From positions 25,215 to 89,214 of the forward strand of contig NZ_AVPT01000011.1 of NCBI RefSeq assembly GCF_000768335.1: DNA of 64,000 nucleotides. The letters run 5' to 3'. Positions 42,160 to 53,293 of the stretch are shown one piece after another (position 1 is the stretch's first letter; the number at the start of each line of letters is the position of its first letter). Below the pieces are notes generated by a model. It had not been told where the DNA came from. It searched no databases and was given only the letters and a program-made list of their open reading frames with translations. A program made the position numbers and the translations under genes. This DNA comes from Lysobacter arseniciresistens ZS79 (GTDB lineage Bacteria > Pseudomonadota > Gammaproteobacteria > Xanthomonadales > Xanthomonadaceae).

Positions 42160-43434
42160 TCAGTCCGTGGCGGGTCGCGCCGACGGGGCGCCTGCGTCGG
42201 AGTCGGTTTCGGGCAGCAGCTCCAGCGCCGATGGCGTGGTCCGCAGCATCGGATGGAAGTGGCCGGGGTGGTCGCGGTCGCGCCGGCGGACCAGCATCCG
42301 CGTCGCCGCCACCAGCGCCAGCAGCCCGAACGCGGTGGCGAAGAACCCCGGCAGCGCCTGCGGCCCGAGCCGGTCCATCGCCACGCCCGCGATCGCCGGC
42401 CCGATCGCCGATCCGACGCCGTTGAGCAGCAGCAGGCTGCTGCAGCCCGACAGCATGTCCTCGCGCGGCAGGTGGTCGAGCAGGTGGGCGACGCAGATCG
42501 GGTAGACCGAGAACACCAGCCCGCCATAGGCGAAGAACAGCCCGTACAGCTGCCAGTGATAGCCGCCGCCGGCCTGCACGTCGCCGACCAACACCAGCGC
42601 GGTGGCCAGTGCCGCAGCCAGCGCGCTCACCAGGATCATCGCGCTGCGGCGGTCGGCGCGGTCCGACAACCGGCCGATCGGCAGTTGCAGCAGCGCGCCG
42701 CCGATGATCGCCGCGCTCATCAGGTGTGCCACCGCGTCCACCTGCAGTCCGAGCCGCGTCGCGTAGACCGGCCCGAGTGCCCAGAACCCGCCCATCGCCG
42801 TGCCCGACAGCAGCGCGCCGGTCGCCGCCGCCGGCGCCGCGCGGTAGATCGATGCCAGCGCCAGCCGCGGCACGTGCGGCAGCTGCGGCTGGGTCATGCG
42901 GCTGGCGGTGACCGGCAGCGCCGCGCAGCAGATCAGGATCGCGACCACGGTGAACGGCACGAACGAGGCCGGGTCCGAATGGCCGAACAGCTGCTGCCCG
43001 ACCGCCAGCGCGCCGAGGTTGACCGCCATGTACACCGCGAACACCTGGCTGCGCCGGTCGGGCGCGGCGGCCGCGTTGAGCCAGCTTTCGATCACCGTGT
43101 ACAGCCCGACCAGCGCGATGCCGGTGACCAGCCGCAACAGGCCCCACGCCAGCGGCGTCAGCACCACCGCGTGCAGCAGCACGGCCGAGGCGGCCAGCGC
43201 GGCGTAGAACGCGAACGCACGGATGTGGCCGATCCGCTGGATCAGGTTCGGCGCCACGTAGGTGCCGATCAGGAAGCCGATGAAGTAGCTCGACATCACC
43301 AGCCCGAAGGTGCGCGCGTCGAAGCCTTCCAGCTGCCCGCGCACGCCCAGCAGGCTGCCCAGCAGCCCGCTGCCCATCAGCAGCAGGGCGGCGCCGGCAA
43401 GCAGCGCGGCGAGGGGGCGGACGGCGGCGATCAT
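42160..43434 (-). CDS. MFS transporter (YcaD-like)
   Basis: The 424-residue protein has 12 predicted membrane segments in two bundles and the MFS loop-2/3 and loop 8/9 motifs (FLIGTYVAPNLIQRIGHIRAF, LPIGRLSDRADRRS). The overall pattern, with YTVIESWLNAAA and NGVGSAIGPAIAG, resembles the YcaD/YfkF subgroup. Substrate is unknown. The start at 43434 is the one that places the first helix at the N terminus; longer starts would add a soluble tail. It shares strand with the PhzF gene, 55 bases apart. Confidence 0.85.
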   Translation of the reverse strand: MIAAVRPLAALLAGAALLLMGSGLLGSLLGVRGQLEGFDARTFGLVMSSYFIGFLIGTYVAPNLIQRIGHIRAFAFYAALAASAVLLHAVVLTPLAWGLLRLVTGIALVGLYTVIESWLNAAAAPDRRSQVFAVYMAVNLGALAVGQQLFGHSDPASFVPFTVVAILICCAALPVTASRMTQPQLPHVPRLALASIYRAAPAAATGALLSGTAMGGFWALGPVYATRLGLQVDAVAHLMSAAIIGGALLQLPIGRLSDRADRRSAMILVSALAAALATALVLVGDVQAGGGYHWQLYGLFFAYGGLVFSVYPICVAHLLDHLPREDMLSGCSSLLLLNGVGSAIGPAIAGVAMDRLGPQALPGFFATAFGLLALVAATRMLVRRRDRDHPGHFHPMLRTTPSALELLPETDSDAGAPSARPATD

Positions 43435-43587
43435 CGCGGGCTCCGTGGCGCAGGCGGACGACCCTGCCTGCCGGGCCATGATGAACGGATCAACCGCGAC
43501 GGGTCGTGCGGCGGTTGGCGCTTCGGGCTTGATTCGTGGCGCGCGGCCCCCACAATCCGCGCACCGCTGTTGCTTCCGTGAAGCCCG

Positions 43588-43902
43588 ATGCCGATCTACG
43601 CCTTCGAGTGCGCCGCCTGCGGCCACAGTTTCGACCGCCTGCAGAAGCTGTCCGACGCCGACCCGACCGACTGCCCCGAGTGTGGCCAGCCGCAGGTCCG
43701 CCGCCAGCTGACCGCCCCGCAGTTCCGCCTCGCCGGCGGCGGCTGGTACGAGACCGACTTCAAGAAGGAAGGCGACCGGAAGCGCAACCTCGCCGGCGAT
43801 GGCGGGGCCAAGCCGGGCGCGGACAAGGCGGAGTCGAAGCCGGACCCCAGGCCGGCCGAGAGCAAGCCGGCGCCGAAGACCGACAGCAAGCCCGCGTCCT
43901 GA
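43588..43902 (+). CDS. FmdB-type zinc-ribbon protein
   Basis: The 104-residue protein starts MPIYAFECAACGHSFD and contains two CxxC pairs (CAAC, CPEC) that form a zinc ribbon, then a low-complexity tail of repeated SKP/DKP units (AESKPDPRPAESKPAPKTDS). FmdB-family proteins are of unknown function but frequently sit just upstream of aspS in Xanthomonadaceae and other bacteria. It is 83 bases before aspS. Confidence 0.85.
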   Translation: MPIYAFECAACGHSFDRLQKLSDADPTDCPECGQPQVRRQLTAPQFRLAGGGWYETDFKKEGDRKRNLAGDGGAKPGADKAESKPDPRPAESKPAPKTDSKPAS

Positions 43903-43985
43903 ACGTCGCTCCGGCCGAAGCCCGTTAAACTAACCGGCTTCACGGCGCGTCGGCGCCGCGCGAACGCGAGTCCCGGAGCTCCCCC

Positions 43986-45776
43986 ATGCGTACCCATTTC
44001 TGCGGCCTGATCGACGAGTCGCTGATCGGCCAGGCCGTCACCCTGTGCGGCTGGGCCGACGTCGCCCGCGACCTCGGCGGCCTGTGTTTCATCGACCTGC
44101 GCGACCACGAGGGCATCGTCCAGGTGGTCGCCGAACCCTCGCAGGCCGAGGGCAACGCCGCGGTCATCGCCACCGCCGCCCAGGTCGGTTACGAGGACTG
44201 CCTGCGCGTCACCGGCACGGTGCGCAAACGCGAGTCGGTCAACAACAGGATCCGCACCGGCCAGGTCGAGGTGGTCGCCACGTCCATCGAGGTGCTCAAC
44301 AAGGCCGAGCCGCTGCCGTTCCACGCCCACGAGAACCCGGGCGAGGACATCCGCCTCAAGTACCGCTACCTCGACCTGCGCACGCCGGAGATGCAGCGCC
44401 GGATGCGGGTCCGCACCCGGCTGGTCGCGGCACTGCGGCGCTGGCTGGACGCACGCGGCTTCCAGGACATCGAGACGCCGATCCTGACCAAGGCCACGCC
44501 CGAGGGCGCGCGCGACTTCCTGGTGCCGGCGCGCATGCACCCGGGCGAGTTCTACGCGCTGCCGCAGAGCCCGCAGCTGTTCAAGCAGATCCTGATGATG
44601 GCGGGCTTCGACCGCTACTACCAGATCGCCCGCTGCTTCCGCGACGAGGCCCTGCGCGCCGACCGCCAGCTGGAGTTCACCCAGCTCGACATGGAGTTCG
44701 CCTGGGTCGAGGAGCGCGACGTGCAGGACGCGGTCGAGCGGATGGTCCGCGAGGTGTTCCTCGAGGTGATCGACGTCGAGCTCGGCGAGTTCCCGCGCAT
44801 GACGTATGCGGAGGCGATGCGACGCTACGGCTCCGACAAGCCGGACCTGCGCATCGCGATGGAATTCACCGACGTCGCCGAACTGGTCAAGAGCTGCGAG
44901 TTCAAGGTCTTCACCGACTGGGCCAACCACGAGGACGGCCGCGTCGTCGCGCTGCGGGCGCCCGGTGCGGCGTCGCTGTCGCGCAAGCAGATCGACGAGC
45001 TCGGCGCGCACGCGGCCAAGTACGGCGCCAAGGGCGTGGCGTGGATGAAGGTCGAGGATGCGGGCAAGGGTCGCGAGGGCGTCAGCTCGCCGATCGCCAA
45101 GTTCCTCGACGACGCCACCCTCGCGGCGATCCTCGAAGCCACCGGCGCGCAGTCGGGCGATGCGATCTTCTTCGGCGCGGCCACGTACAGGCTCGCCAGC
45201 GACTTCATGGGCGCGCTGCGCCTGAAGCTCGGCAAGGACCTCGGACTGGTGCAGGAGGGCTGGAAGCCGCTGTGGGTCACCGATTTCCCCATGTTCGAGT
45301 GGGACGACGAGGCCAACCGTTACGTGGCCCTGCATCACCCGTTCACCGCGCCGGCGGTCGACAGCATCGACGACCTGCGTGCCAATGCGAAGACCGCGGT
45401 CAGCCGCGGCTACGACATGGTGCTCAACGGCAACGAGATCGGCGGCGGTTCGATCCGTATCCACCGCCCGCAGATGCAGGCGACGGTGTTCGACCTGCTC
45501 GGCATCGGCGCCGGGGAGCAGCAGGCCAAGTTCGGCTTCCTGCTCGACGCCCTCAAGTACGGCGCGCCGCCGCATGGCGGCATCGCGTTCGGCATCGACC
45601 GCATCGCCGCGCTGATGGCCGGCACCGAGTCGATCCGCGACGTCATCGCGTTCCCCAAGACCACCGGCGCGCAGTGCCTGATGACCGACGCGCCGTCGCC
45701 GATCGCCGACGCGCAGCTGGCCGAGGTGCACATCGCGGTGCGGCCCAAGCCGGCGGCCGGGACCGGCGCGGGCTGA
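43986..45776 (+). CDS. aspS: Aspartyl-tRNA synthetase
   Basis: The 596-residue class IIb synthetase has an N-terminal OB anticodon-binding domain ([20 protein letters not shown]), motif 2 [20 protein letters not shown], the GAD insertion and motif 3 [15 protein letters not shown]. It charges tRNA-Asp. A TAAACT -10-like sequence lies at 43926-43931. The C-terminal tail [17 protein letters not shown] is typical. The gene follows fmdB and precedes a GNAT gene by 15 bases. Confidence 0.98.
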   Translation: MRTHFCGLIDESLIGQAVTLCGWADVARDLGGLCFIDLRDHEGIVQVVAEPSQAEGNAAVIATAAQVGYEDCLRVTGTVRKRESVNNRIRTGQVEVVATSIEVLNKAEPLPFHAHENPGEDIRLKYRYLDLRTPEMQRRMRVRTRLVAALRRWLDARGFQDIETPILTKATPEGARDFLVPARMHPGEFYALPQSPQLFKQILMMAGFDRYYQIARCFRDEALRADRQLEFTQLDMEFAWVEERDVQDAVERMVREVFLEVIDVELGEFPRMTYAEAMRRYGSDKPDLRIAMEFTDVAELVKSCEFKVFTDWANHEDGRVVALRAPGAASLSRKQIDELGAHAAKYGAKGVAWMKVEDAGKGREGVSSPIAKFLDDATLAAILEATGAQSGDAIFFGAATYRLASDFMGALRLKLGKDLGLVQEGWKPLWVTDFPMFEWDDEANRYVALHHPFTAPAVDSIDDLRANAKTAVSRGYDMVLNGNEIGGGSIRIHRPQMQATVFDLLGIGAGEQQAKFGFLLDALKYGAPPHGGIAFGIDRIAALMAGTESIRDVIAFPKTTGAQCLMTDAPSPIADAQLAEVHIAVRPKPAAGTGAG

Positions 45777-45791
45777 CGGACGGCCAGCGGG

Positions 45792-46361
45792 GTGGACGGC
45801 GTGACCGGCGCAGACGCGACGGACGACCGCGCGACGGACGACCGCGTGCGGATCCGCCGCGCCACCGTCGACGACGCGCCACTGCTGTCGCGGCTGGCGG
45901 CGCGCACGTTCACCGACACCTTCGGCCACCTGTACCCGGCCGGGGACCTGCAGGCGTTCCTTGCCGACAGCTACGCGGTCGAACGCCAGCGCACCATCCT
46001 CGCCCACCCGGACTACGCGGTCTGGCTGCTGGAACTCGGCGGCGAGGCGATCGGCCACGCCGCCGCCGGCCCCTGCGGCCTGCCGCACGCGGACGTGCAG
46101 CCCGGCGATGGCGAACTGAAACGCCTCTACGTGCTGGCCGCGCACCAGAACGGCGGCCACGGCGGTCGGCTGTTCGCCGAGGCCATCGACTGGCTCGAGC
46201 GCGAGGGTCCGCGCACGCTGTGGATCGGGGTGTGGTCACAGAACCTCGGGGCGCAGCGGTTCTATGCGCGCCACGGCTTCGTCCACGTCGGCGACTACGA
46301 GTTCCCGGTCGGGCGGGTGCGCGACCACGAATTCATCCTGCGCCGCGAGGCCGCCGACTGA
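45792..46361 (+). CDS. GNAT-family N-acetyltransferase
   Basis: The 189-residue protein has the GNAT fold: [39 protein letters not shown] with the acetyl-CoA-binding Q/GxxGxG/A-like loop, and [17 protein letters not shown]. The substrate is unknown. The first GTG at 45792 gives an extra N-terminal segment with a perfect tandem repeat (ATDDR twice); the family start is more likely the GTG at 45801 or at 45846. Its stop overlaps the next start (TGATG). Confidence 0.85.
   Translation: MDGVTGADATDDRATDDRVRIRRATVDDAPLLSRLAARTFTDTFGHLYPAGDLQAFLADSYAVERQRTILAHPDYAVWLLELGGEAIGHAAAGPCGLPHADVQPGDGELKRLYVLAAHQNGGHGGRLFAEAIDWLEREGPRTLWIGVWSQNLGAQRFYARHGFVHVGDYEFPVGRVRDHEFILRREAAD
45816..45845 (+). repeat. 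Perfect 15-bp tandem duplication at the GNAT 5' end
   Basis: GCGACGGACGACCGC occurs twice in tandem (45816-45830 and 45831-45845). Read in the GNAT frame it encodes ATDDR twice; if translation starts at 45846 it is untranslated leader. Such repeats can expand or contract by slippage without a frameshift. Confidence 0.8.
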
Positions 46362-46975
46362 TGGCGCGCCGGGTCGTGTTGCTGCACGGCCTGTGGATGC
46401 CGCGGGCATCGATGGCCTGGCACGCGCGGCGGCTGCGACGGGCCGGCTTCGTCCCGCAGCTGTTCGGCTACGGCACCGTCACCGGCGGTCCGGCCGCGGC
46501 GATGCCCGGGCTGCTCGCGCGCCTGCAGGAGCCGGCCGACGTCCTCGCCCACAGCCTCGGCGGCCTGCTTGCGGTGCGCACGCTGCAGGCGCATCCGGAG
46601 CTGCCGGTGGGGCGCATCGTCTGCCTCGGCTCGCCGTTGTGCGGCAGCGCGGCGGCGGTCGGGATGGCACGGCGGCCGTTCGGCGCCGCCTCGCTGGGCC
46701 GCAGCGCCCGGCTGCTGCGGCGCGGCTGCCGCCCCTGGACCGGGCCGGGCGAGCTGGGAATGATCGCCGGCAACCTGCCGATGGGCTTCGGCCGCTTCTT
46801 CGGCGGTTTCAGCGACCCCAACGACGGCACCGTCGCGGTCGCCGAGACCCGGCTGGACGGCCTGGCCGACCACGTCGTGCTGCCGACCAGCCACAGCGGC
46901 CTGCTGGTGTCGAAGGAAGCGTCCCGCCAGGCGTTGCATTTCCTCCACCACGGCCGGTTCGCGCCGCCGGCCTGA
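46361..46975 (+). CDS. Alpha/beta hydrolase (lipase or esterase-like)
   Basis: The 204-residue protein begins [20 protein letters not shown], with the nucleophile motif AHSLGG in [16 protein letters not shown] and later NDGTVAV (Asp) and LPTSHSGLL (His), giving a Ser-Asp-His triad typical of small alpha/beta hydrolases. No signal peptide is seen. The substrate is unknown. It overlaps the GNAT gene by one base, so the two are cotranscribed, possibly with aspS. Confidence 0.85.
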   Translation: MARRVVLLHGLWMPRASMAWHARRLRRAGFVPQLFGYGTVTGGPAAAMPGLLARLQEPADVLAHSLGGLLAVRTLQAHPELPVGRIVCLGSPLCGSAAAVGMARRPFGAASLGRSARLLRRGCRPWTGPGELGMIAGNLPMGFGRFFGGFSDPNDGTVAVAETRLDGLADHVVLPTSHSGLLVSKEASRQALHFLHHGRFAPPA

Positions 46976-47058
46976 CGCCGTCGCGGGCCATCGCCGGCCG
47001 TCGCCGCCCATTCGGCGTAGAATCCCGCCCCTCTCAAGTCCAGCAGCCGGAAATACAC

Positions 47059-47787
47059 ATGGGTAGGGGACCGTCAATCGAGGCCCGCAAGAACGCCAGC
47101 GATGCCAAGCGCGGCAAGATCTTCACCAAGATCATCCGCGAGATTTCCGTCGCCGCGCGCGCCGGAGGCGGCGACCCCGGCGGCAATCCGCGGCTGCGCG
47201 TCGCGATCGACAAGGGCCTGGCGGCCAACATGACCAAGGACGTGATCGAGCGCGCGGTCAAGAAGGCCACCGGCGAGCTGGAAGGCATCGAGTACGAGGA
47301 GATCCGCTACGAGGGCTACGCGCCCGGCGGCGTCGCCGTGATCGTCGACTGCCTGACCGACAACAAGGTCCGCACCGTCGCCGACGTCCGCCATGCGTTC
47401 GGCAAGTTCGGCGGCAACCTCGGCACCGATGGCTCGGTCGCCTTCATGTTCAACCGCGTCGGCGTGCTCAGCTACGCGCCGGGTGTCGACGAGGACACCA
47501 TCACCGGTGCCGCGATCGAGGCCGGTGCCGACGACATCGTGGTGTACCCCGAGGACGGCGCGATCGACGTGCTGGTGTCGCCGGAGGACTTCGAGGCGGT
47601 GCGCGACGCGATGGTCGCCGCCGGACACGAGCCCGGCCACGCCGAGGTCACCTACCGCGCCGACAACGACATCAAGGTCGAGGGCGAGACCGCCGAGCAG
47701 GTCCGCAAGCTGCTCGACTGGCTGGAGGACCTGGACGACGTCCAGAGCGTGTACGCCAACGTCGACCACGGGGCCGACGGCGCCTGA
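47059..47787 (+). CDS. yebC: YebC/PmpR-family protein
   Basis: The 242-residue protein begins [20 protein letters not shown] and has AAGDP-type and [19 protein letters not shown] blocks followed by [18 protein letters not shown], the signature of the YebC/TACO1 family. Members have been described as transcriptional regulators and, more recently, as factors that help ribosomes through difficult sequences. A TAGAAT -10-like element lies at 47018-47023. It precedes ruvC by 14 bases, the common order in gammaproteobacteria. Confidence 0.94.
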   Translation: MGRGPSIEARKNASDAKRGKIFTKIIREISVAARAGGGDPGGNPRLRVAIDKGLAANMTKDVIERAVKKATGELEGIEYEEIRYEGYAPGGVAVIVDCLTDNKVRTVADVRHAFGKFGGNLGTDGSVAFMFNRVGVLSYAPGVDEDTITGAAIEAGADDIVVYPEDGAIDVLVSPEDFEAVRDAMVAAGHEPGHAEVTYRADNDIKVEGETAEQVRKLLDWLEDLDDVQSVYANVDHGADGA

Positions 47788-47801
47788 CGGCGCGTAACGA
47801 C

Positions 47802-48332
47802 GTGGTCCGGATTCTCGGCATCGACCCCGGTTCGCAGCGGACCGGCATCGGCGTGATCGACGTCGCCGCCGACGGCCGCTGCACGTTCGTCCACTGCGAG
47901 GCACTGAAGCTGCTCGACGCGGCCGACTTTCCGTCACGGCTGGGCCTGCTGTGCGAAGGGCTGGAGCGGGTGCTGGACGAATGGCAGCCGCAGCAGGTCG
48001 CGATCGAGACGGTGTTCATGGACAAGTCCGCGACCTCCGCGCTCAAGCTCGGCCACGCGCGCGGCGCCGCGCTGGCGACGGTGGTGCGTCGCAAACTGGG
48101 CGTCAGCGAGTACGCGCCGCGGGTGATCAAGCAGTCGCTGGTCGGCCGCGGCGCCGCCGACAAGACCCAGGTGCAGCACATGGTCCGGCTGCTGCTCAAC
48201 CTGGCCGATGGCACGAAACTGCAGGCCGACGCCGCCGATGCGCTGGCGGTCGCCTTGACCCACGCCCACATGAGCGCGACGGTGATGCGCACCGGCGTGG
48301 CGATCAACCAGTTGAGGAGGCGCGGCACATGA
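47802..48332 (+). CDS. ruvC: Holliday junction resolvase RuvC
   Basis: The 176-residue endonuclease cleaves Holliday junctions bound by RuvAB. It starts [20 protein letters not shown] with the first catalytic Asp in GIDPG and continues with [22 protein letters not shown] (Glu) and the C-terminal [14 protein letters not shown] pair of Asp residues. A GTG start is used. The stop overlaps the ruvA start. Confidence 0.97.
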   Translation: MVRILGIDPGSQRTGIGVIDVAADGRCTFVHCEALKLLDAADFPSRLGLLCEGLERVLDEWQPQQVAIETVFMDKSATSALKLGHARGAALATVVRRKLGVSEYAPRVIKQSLVGRGAADKTQVQHMVRLLLNLADGTKLQADAADALAVALTHAHMSATVMRTGVAINQLRRRGT

Positions 48333-48919
48333 TCGGTCGTCTGAAGGGCATCGTCGTGCACAAGCAGCCGCCGTGGCTGGTGGTCGACGTCAACGGCGTC
48401 GGCTACGAGCTGGAGGCGCCGATGAGCACCTTCTACGACCTGCCCGACCTGGGCCGCGAGGTGTCGCTGTTCACCCACTACGCGCAGAAGGAGGACAGCG
48501 TCTCGCTGTACGGCTTCCTGCGTGAATCCGAGCGGCGGCTGTTCCGCGACGTGCAGAAGGTGTCGGGCATCGGCGCGAAGATCGCGCTGGCGGTGCTGTC
48601 GGGCGTCAGCGTCGACGAGTTCGCACGGCTGGTGCAGGCCAGCGACGTCACCGCATTGACCCGCATCCCCGGCATCGGCAAGAAGACCGCAGAGCGCATC
48701 GTCGTCGAGCTGCGCGACCGGGCCGCCGACCTCGCCGGCGCCGGCGGTGCGACGGGCGCGCGTGGAGTGCCGCACGACCCGCAGAGCGAGGCCGTCATCG
48801 CCCTGCAGCAACTGGGTTACAAGCCCGCCGAGGCCGCGCGGATGGCGCGCGAGGCCACCGCCGCCGGCGACGACGCCGCATCCATCATCCGCAAGGCGCT
48901 ACAGTCCGCGCTCCGCTGA
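48329..48919 (+). CDS. ruvA: Holliday junction DNA helicase subunit RuvA
   Basis: The 196-residue protein binds four-way junctions and recruits RuvB. It starts [20 protein letters not shown], contains the two helix-hairpin-helix motifs [15 protein letters not shown] and [18 protein letters not shown], and ends with the C-terminal domain III ([19 protein letters not shown]). AGGAGG at 48315-48320 sets the ATG at 48329, which overlaps ruvC by four bases. Confidence 0.97.
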   Translation: MIGRLKGIVVHKQPPWLVVDVNGVGYELEAPMSTFYDLPDLGREVSLFTHYAQKEDSVSLYGFLRESERRLFRDVQKVSGIGAKIALAVLSGVSVDEFARLVQASDVTALTRIPGIGKKTAERIVVELRDRAADLAGAGGATGARGVPHDPQSEAVIALQQLGYKPAEAARMAREATAAGDDAASIIRKALQSALR

Positions 48920-48976
48920 GCCGTTGAACTGGTGGCTGGCCCCCGCGGCCGCCCACCCGGGAACCGAATCGAGCCC

Positions 48977-50887
48977 ATGTCCACCCATTCCACCAGCACC
49001 GGCAGGCCTGGCACCGGCCACGGTTCCGTCGGCCTCGCCGGCCTCGTCGTCGGCGCGATCGGCGTCGTCTTCGGCGATATCGGCACCAGCCCGCTGTATA
49101 CGCTGAAGGAAGCCTTCAGCAGCCATTACGACCTCGTCGCCAACCACGACACGGTGCTGGGCATCCTGTCGCTGGTGTTCTGGGCGCTGATGCTGGTGGT
49201 CACGCTGAAGTACGTGACCATCATCATGCGCGCCGACAACGAGGGCGAGGGCGGCATCATGGCGCTGATGGCGCTGGCCCAGCGCACGCTCCCGAAGGGT
49301 TCGCGCTCGGCCTACGGGGTCGGCATCCTCGGCGTGTTCGGCGCGGCGCTGTTTTTCGGCGACGGCGTGATCACCCCGGCGATCTCGGTGCTGTCGGCGC
49401 TGGAAGGCCTGGAGGTGGTGGCGCCCGAGCTGGACCGCTGGGTAGTGCCGATGACGGTGCTGGTGCTGCTGGCGCTGTTCGCGACCCAGCGCTTCGGCAC
49501 CGAGAAGGTCGGCAAGGTGTTCGGGCCGATCACCGGGCTGTGGTTCGTCGTGCTGGCGGTGCTGGGGGTGGCCAACATCCTGCACGAGCCGGAGGTGCTG
49601 TACGCGATCAACCCGTGGTGGGCGGTCAACTTCTTCGCCACCCATTCCTGGCATGGGGTCTTCATCCTCGGCGCGGTGGTGCTGGCGGTGACCGGCGGCG
49701 AGGCGATCTACACCGACATGGGCCACTTCGGCGCGCGGCCGATCCGCTACGCGTGGTACTGGTTCGTGCTGCCGGCGCTGATGCTCAACTACCTCGGCCA
49801 GGGCGCGCTGGTGCTGGAGGATCCGACCGCGATCCGCAACCCGTTCTACATCGGTGTGCCCGAATGGGCGCGGATGCCGATGGTGGTGCTGGCCACCGCG
49901 GCGACGGTGATCGCCTCGCAGGCGGTCATCACCGGCGCGTTCTCGGTGACCCGGCAGGCGATGCAGCTGGGCTACATCCCGCGCATGAGCATCAAGCACA
50001 CCTCGCGCGACACCATCGGCCAGATCTACATCCCGGGGGTCAACTGGGCGATGGCGGTGGTGGTGATCCTGCTGGTGGTGAGCTTCGGCAGCTCGTCCAA
50101 CCTCGCAACGGCCTACGGCATCTCGGTATCCGGCACGATGCTGATCGACACCCTGCTGCTGGCGCTGGTGGCGCGCGCGCTGTGGCCCAACTGGCGCTGG
50201 TGGGTGCTGCCGCTGTGCCTGGTGTTCCTGGTCGGCGACATCGCGTTCGTGATCGCCAACGGCGCCAAGATCCTGCAGGGCGGATGGTTCCCGCTGGCGG
50301 TCGGCATCGTCCTGTTCACCCTGCTGCGGACCTGGCGCCGCGGCCGCGAGCTGCTGCGCGAGGAAATGCAGAAGGGCGGCATCCAGCTCGACAGCTTCCT
50401 GCCGGGGTTGATGCTGGCGCCGCCGGTGCGCGTGCCCGGCACGGCGGTGTTCCTCGCGTCCGACCCGAACCTGGTGCCGCACGCGCTGATGCACAACCTC
50501 AAGCACAACAAGGTGCTGCACGAGCGCAACGTGTTCCTGACGGTGGAGACGCTGGCGGTGCCGTACGCGCCGAAGGAGAAGCGGCTGCAGATCGCCGGCA
50601 TCGGCGACGACTTCTACCGCGTGCTGGTGCGGTTCGGCTTCATGGAGACGCCGGACGTGCCGCTGGCGCTGATGCGCTCGTGCGATGCCGGCGGCATCCA
50701 CTTCGACCCGATGGATACCACGTACTTCGCCAGCCGCGAGACGGTGGTGGCGATCGCCCGCCGCGGCATGCCGGTCTGGCGCGACCGCCTGTTCGCGCTG
50801 ATGCACCGCAACGCCGCGCCGGCGACCGGGTTCTTCCGGATCCCGGGCAACCGGCTGGTGGAGCTGGGGGCGCAGGTCGAGATCTGA
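48977..50887 (+). CDS. kup: Kup low-affinity potassium transporter
   Basis: The 636-residue protein is a K+/H+ symporter with about 12 membrane segments, starting with [20 protein letters not shown] and including [18 protein letters not shown] and [19 protein letters not shown], then a soluble C-terminal domain. The start at 48977 ([14 protein letters not shown]) is preferred over a frame that extends through ruvA. It interrupts ruvA and ruvB, an arrangement I recall from Xanthomonadaceae. Expression with the ruv genes is possible but not shown. Confidence 0.95.
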   Translation: MSTHSTSTGRPGTGHGSVGLAGLVVGAIGVVFGDIGTSPLYTLKEAFSSHYDLVANHDTVLGILSLVFWALMLVVTLKYVTIIMRADNEGEGGIMALMALAQRTLPKGSRSAYGVGILGVFGAALFFGDGVITPAISVLSALEGLEVVAPELDRWVVPMTVLVLLALFATQRFGTEKVGKVFGPITGLWFVVLAVLGVANILHEPEVLYAINPWWAVNFFATHSWHGVFILGAVVLAVTGGEAIYTDMGHFGARPIRYAWYWFVLPALMLNYLGQGALVLEDPTAIRNPFYIGVPEWARMPMVVLATAATVIASQAVITGAFSVTRQAMQLGYIPRMSIKHTSRDTIGQIYIPGVNWAMAVVVILLVVSFGSSSNLATAYGISVSGTMLIDTLLLALVARALWPNWRWWVLPLCLVFLVGDIAFVIANGAKILQGGWFPLAVGIVLFTLLRTWRRGRELLREEMQKGGIQLDSFLPGLMLAPPVRVPGTAVFLASDPNLVPHALMHNLKHNKVLHERNVFLTVETLAVPYAPKEKRLQIAGIGDDFYRVLVRFGFMETPDVPLALMRSCDAGGIHFDPMDTTYFASRETVVAIARRGMPVWRDRLFALMHRNAAPATGFFRIPGNRLVELGAQVEI

Positions 50888-50965
50888 CGCGGCGGTTCCG
50901 CCCGGAACGCCCGATCCGCGGCCGCGCCCCGCATTTTCCGGTCGCCCGCATGCGACGATAGCCGG

Positions 50966-52006
50966 ATGAACGACGAGCGCATCATCGACGCCGGGGCGAC
51001 CCGCGAGGACGACGCGGTCGAGGCGTCGATCCGGCCCAGGCGGCTGGACGAATACCTCGGCCAGCAGCCGGTCCGCGAGCAGATGAAGATCTACATCGAG
51101 GCGGCCAAGGGTCGTGGCGAGGCGCTCGACCACGTGCTGATCTTCGGCCCGCCCGGGCTGGGCAAGACCACCCTCAGCCACGTCATTGCCAACGAGCTCG
51201 GCGTCAACCTGCGGGTGACTTCCGGCCCGGTGATCGAGAAGGCCGGTGACCTCGCCGCGCTGCTGACCAACCTGCAGCCGCACGACGTGCTGTTCGTCGA
51301 CGAGATCCACCGCCTGTCGCCCGTCGTCGAGGAGGTGCTCTACCCGGCGATGGAGGACTACCAGATCGACATCATGATCGGCGAAGGCCCGGCCGCGCGC
51401 TCGATCAAGCTCGACCTGCCGCCGTTCACCCTGATCGGCGCGACCACCCGCGCCGGCCTGCTGACCGCGCCGCTGCGCGACCGCTTCGGCATCGTCCAGC
51501 GGCTGGAGTTCTACAGCGCCGAGGAGCTGACCCGGATCGTCCGCCGCTCCGCGCAGATCCTCGGCATCGACTGCGAGGCCGACGGTGCCGGCGAGATCGC
51601 GCGGCGCTCGCGCGGCACCCCGCGCATCGCCAACCGGCTGCTGCGGCGCGTGCGCGACTACGCCCAGGTCCGTGCCGGCGGCCGCATCGACCGCACCACC
51701 GCCGATGCCGCGATGGCGATGCTGAAAGTCGATCCGGAAGGCTTCGACGAGCTCGACCGCCGCATGCTGCGGATGATCATCGACAACTTCGACGGTGGCC
51801 CGGTCGGGGTCGAGTCGCTGGCCGCGGCGCTGAGCGAGGAGCGCGGCACGCTGGAGGACGTGATCGAGCCGTACCTGATCCAGCAGGGCTACCTCGTGCG
51901 CAGCGCGCGCGGGCGCATGGCGACCCACAAGGCCTACCGCCACCTCGGCCTCAAGCCGCGCCCCGGCACCGGCGCCGGCCTGTTCGAAGGAGCCGCCGAT
52001 GAATAG
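50966..52006 (+). CDS. ruvB: Holliday junction DNA helicase subunit RuvB
   Basis: The 346-residue AAA+ motor drives branch migration with RuvA. It shows [20 protein letters not shown], Walker [17 protein letters not shown], Walker [20 protein letters not shown], the sensor block [20 protein letters not shown] and the C-terminal winged-helix AYRHLGLKP. It overlaps ybgC by 8 bases, tying it to the tol operon. Confidence 0.98.
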   Translation: MNDERIIDAGATREDDAVEASIRPRRLDEYLGQQPVREQMKIYIEAAKGRGEALDHVLIFGPPGLGKTTLSHVIANELGVNLRVTSGPVIEKAGDLAALLTNLQPHDVLFVDEIHRLSPVVEEVLYPAMEDYQIDIMIGEGPAARSIKLDLPPFTLIGATTRAGLLTAPLRDRFGIVQRLEFYSAEELTRIVRRSAQILGIDCEADGAGEIARRSRGTPRIANRLLRRVRDYAQVRAGGRIDRTTADAAMAMLKVDPEGFDELDRRMLRMIIDNFDGGPVGVESLAAALSEERGTLEDVIEPYLIQQGYLVRSARGRMATHKAYRHLGLKPRPGTGAGLFEGAADE

Positions 52007-52430
52007 TGGGCTCGCGTTCAGCTGGCCGACACGGGTCTACTGGGAGGATACCGACGCCGGTGGGGTGGTCTACCACGCGCAGTACCTGGCGTTCCTGGAG
52101 CGCGCCCGCACCGAGTGGATGCGCGCCGAGGGCTACGGACAGGAGCTGCTGCGGCTGGAGCACGACCTGGTGTTCGCGGTGCGCGCGATGCAGGTCGACT
52201 TCCTCAAGCCGGCACGGCTCGACGACGCGCTGCAGGTCGGCGTGTCGCTGCGGGAGTGCCGGCGCGCGAGCGCGGTGTTCGCGCAGGACATCCGCCGGGA
52301 CGGCGAGCTGCTGCTGACCGCCAGCGTGCGGGTCGCGGCGCTCGACGCCGGCGGGTTCCGGCCGCGGCCGATCCCGCAGCCGCTGCTGGACGAGCTGAAG
52401 GCGCTCGAACAGCCCGCGGCGACCGGCTGA
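51999..52430 (+). CDS. ybgC: YbgC acyl-CoA thioesterase
   Basis: The 143-residue hot-dog protein has [22 protein letters not shown], with the catalytic Asp, followed by [17 protein letters not shown] and [19 protein letters not shown]. YbgC is a thioesterase of the Tol-Pal cluster that acts on acyl-CoA or acyl-ACP and is linked to phospholipid synthesis. It begins within ruvB and precedes tolQ by about 70 bases, as in most proteobacteria. Confidence 0.95.
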   Translation: MNSGLAFSWPTRVYWEDTDAGGVVYHAQYLAFLERARTEWMRAEGYGQELLRLEHDLVFAVRAMQVDFLKPARLDDALQVGVSLRECRRASAVFAQDIRRDGELLLTASVRVAALDAGGFRPRPIPQPLLDELKALEQPAATG

Positions 52431-52501
52431 CCCCGGACCACCCACCGAACGTTCACCACAACAGACACAACGCCCGCGGCAACGGGCACCGGAGACCACG
52501 A

Positions 52502-53290
52502 ATGACCCCACTGCTGAGCGCGATGCAGGCCGCCACCGTCGAACCGTTGCCCGAGGAGGCCGCCAGTGCGGCAAGCGCCGCCACGGTGCTGCCGGCTGAA
52601 GCGATCACCGGCGACAACAGCCTCGACCTGCTGCAGCTGATCCTGCACGCCAGCCTGCCGGTGCAACTGGTCATGCTGCTGCTGCTGTTCGCGTCGATCG
52701 CCTCGTGGGTGATCATCTTCCGCAAGAAGAAGGTGCTCGACCGCGCCGAGCGCGAGGCCGAAGCGTTCGAGGAGCGTTTCTGGTCCGGCACCGACCTGAC
52801 CAAGCTCTATGCCGGCGCCAGCCAGCGCAACCGCGACGTCGGCGGCATGGAGTCGATCTTCGAGGCCGGCTTCCGCGAGTTCTCGCGCCAGCGGCGCGTC
52901 GCCGACAGCCGCATGCAGCTGGAAGGCGCGCAGCGCGGCATGCGGGTCGCCACCGCGCGCGAGCTCGACGGGCTCGAGCACAACCTCGAGTTCCTCGCCA
53001 ACGTCGGTTCGATCAGCCCCTACGTCGGCCTGTTCGGCACCGTCTGGGGCATCATGATCTCGTTCCAGGGCCTGGCCAACGTGCAGGAGGCGACCATCGC
53101 CACCGTCGCGCCGGGCATCTCCGAGGCGCTGATCGCGACCGCGATGGGCCTGTTCGCCGCGATCCCGGCGGTGTGGGCCTACAACCGCTACGCGACCAAG
53201 GTCGAGCGCATCGCGGTGCGCTACGACGCGTTCTCCGAGGAGTTCTCCTCGATCCTCGAGCGCCAGGCCGGCCTGACCGAGACCGCCTGA
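52502..53290 (+). CDS. tolQ: TolQ proton-channel subunit
   Basis: The 262-residue inner-membrane protein is the MotA/ExbB-type component of the Tol motor. Its three membrane segments are VQLVMLLLLFASIASWVIIF, ISPYVGLFGTVWGIMISF and SEALIATAMGLFAAIPAVWA. The N-terminal periplasmic segment of about 55 residues is longer than in E. coli. With TolR it uses the proton gradient to energise TolA during cell division. It is 4 bases from tolR. Confidence 0.96.
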   Translation: MTPLLSAMQAATVEPLPEEAASAASAATVLPAEAITGDNSLDLLQLILHASLPVQLVMLLLLFASIASWVIIFRKKKVLDRAEREAEAFEERFWSGTDLTKLYAGASQRNRDVGGMESIFEAGFREFSRQRRVADSRMQLEGAQRGMRVATARELDGLEHNLEFLANVGSISPYVGLFGTVWGIMISFQGLANVQEATIATVAPGISEALIATAMGLFAAIPAVWAYNRYATKVERIAVRYDAFSEEFSSILERQAGLTETA

Positions 53291-53293
53291 GCC

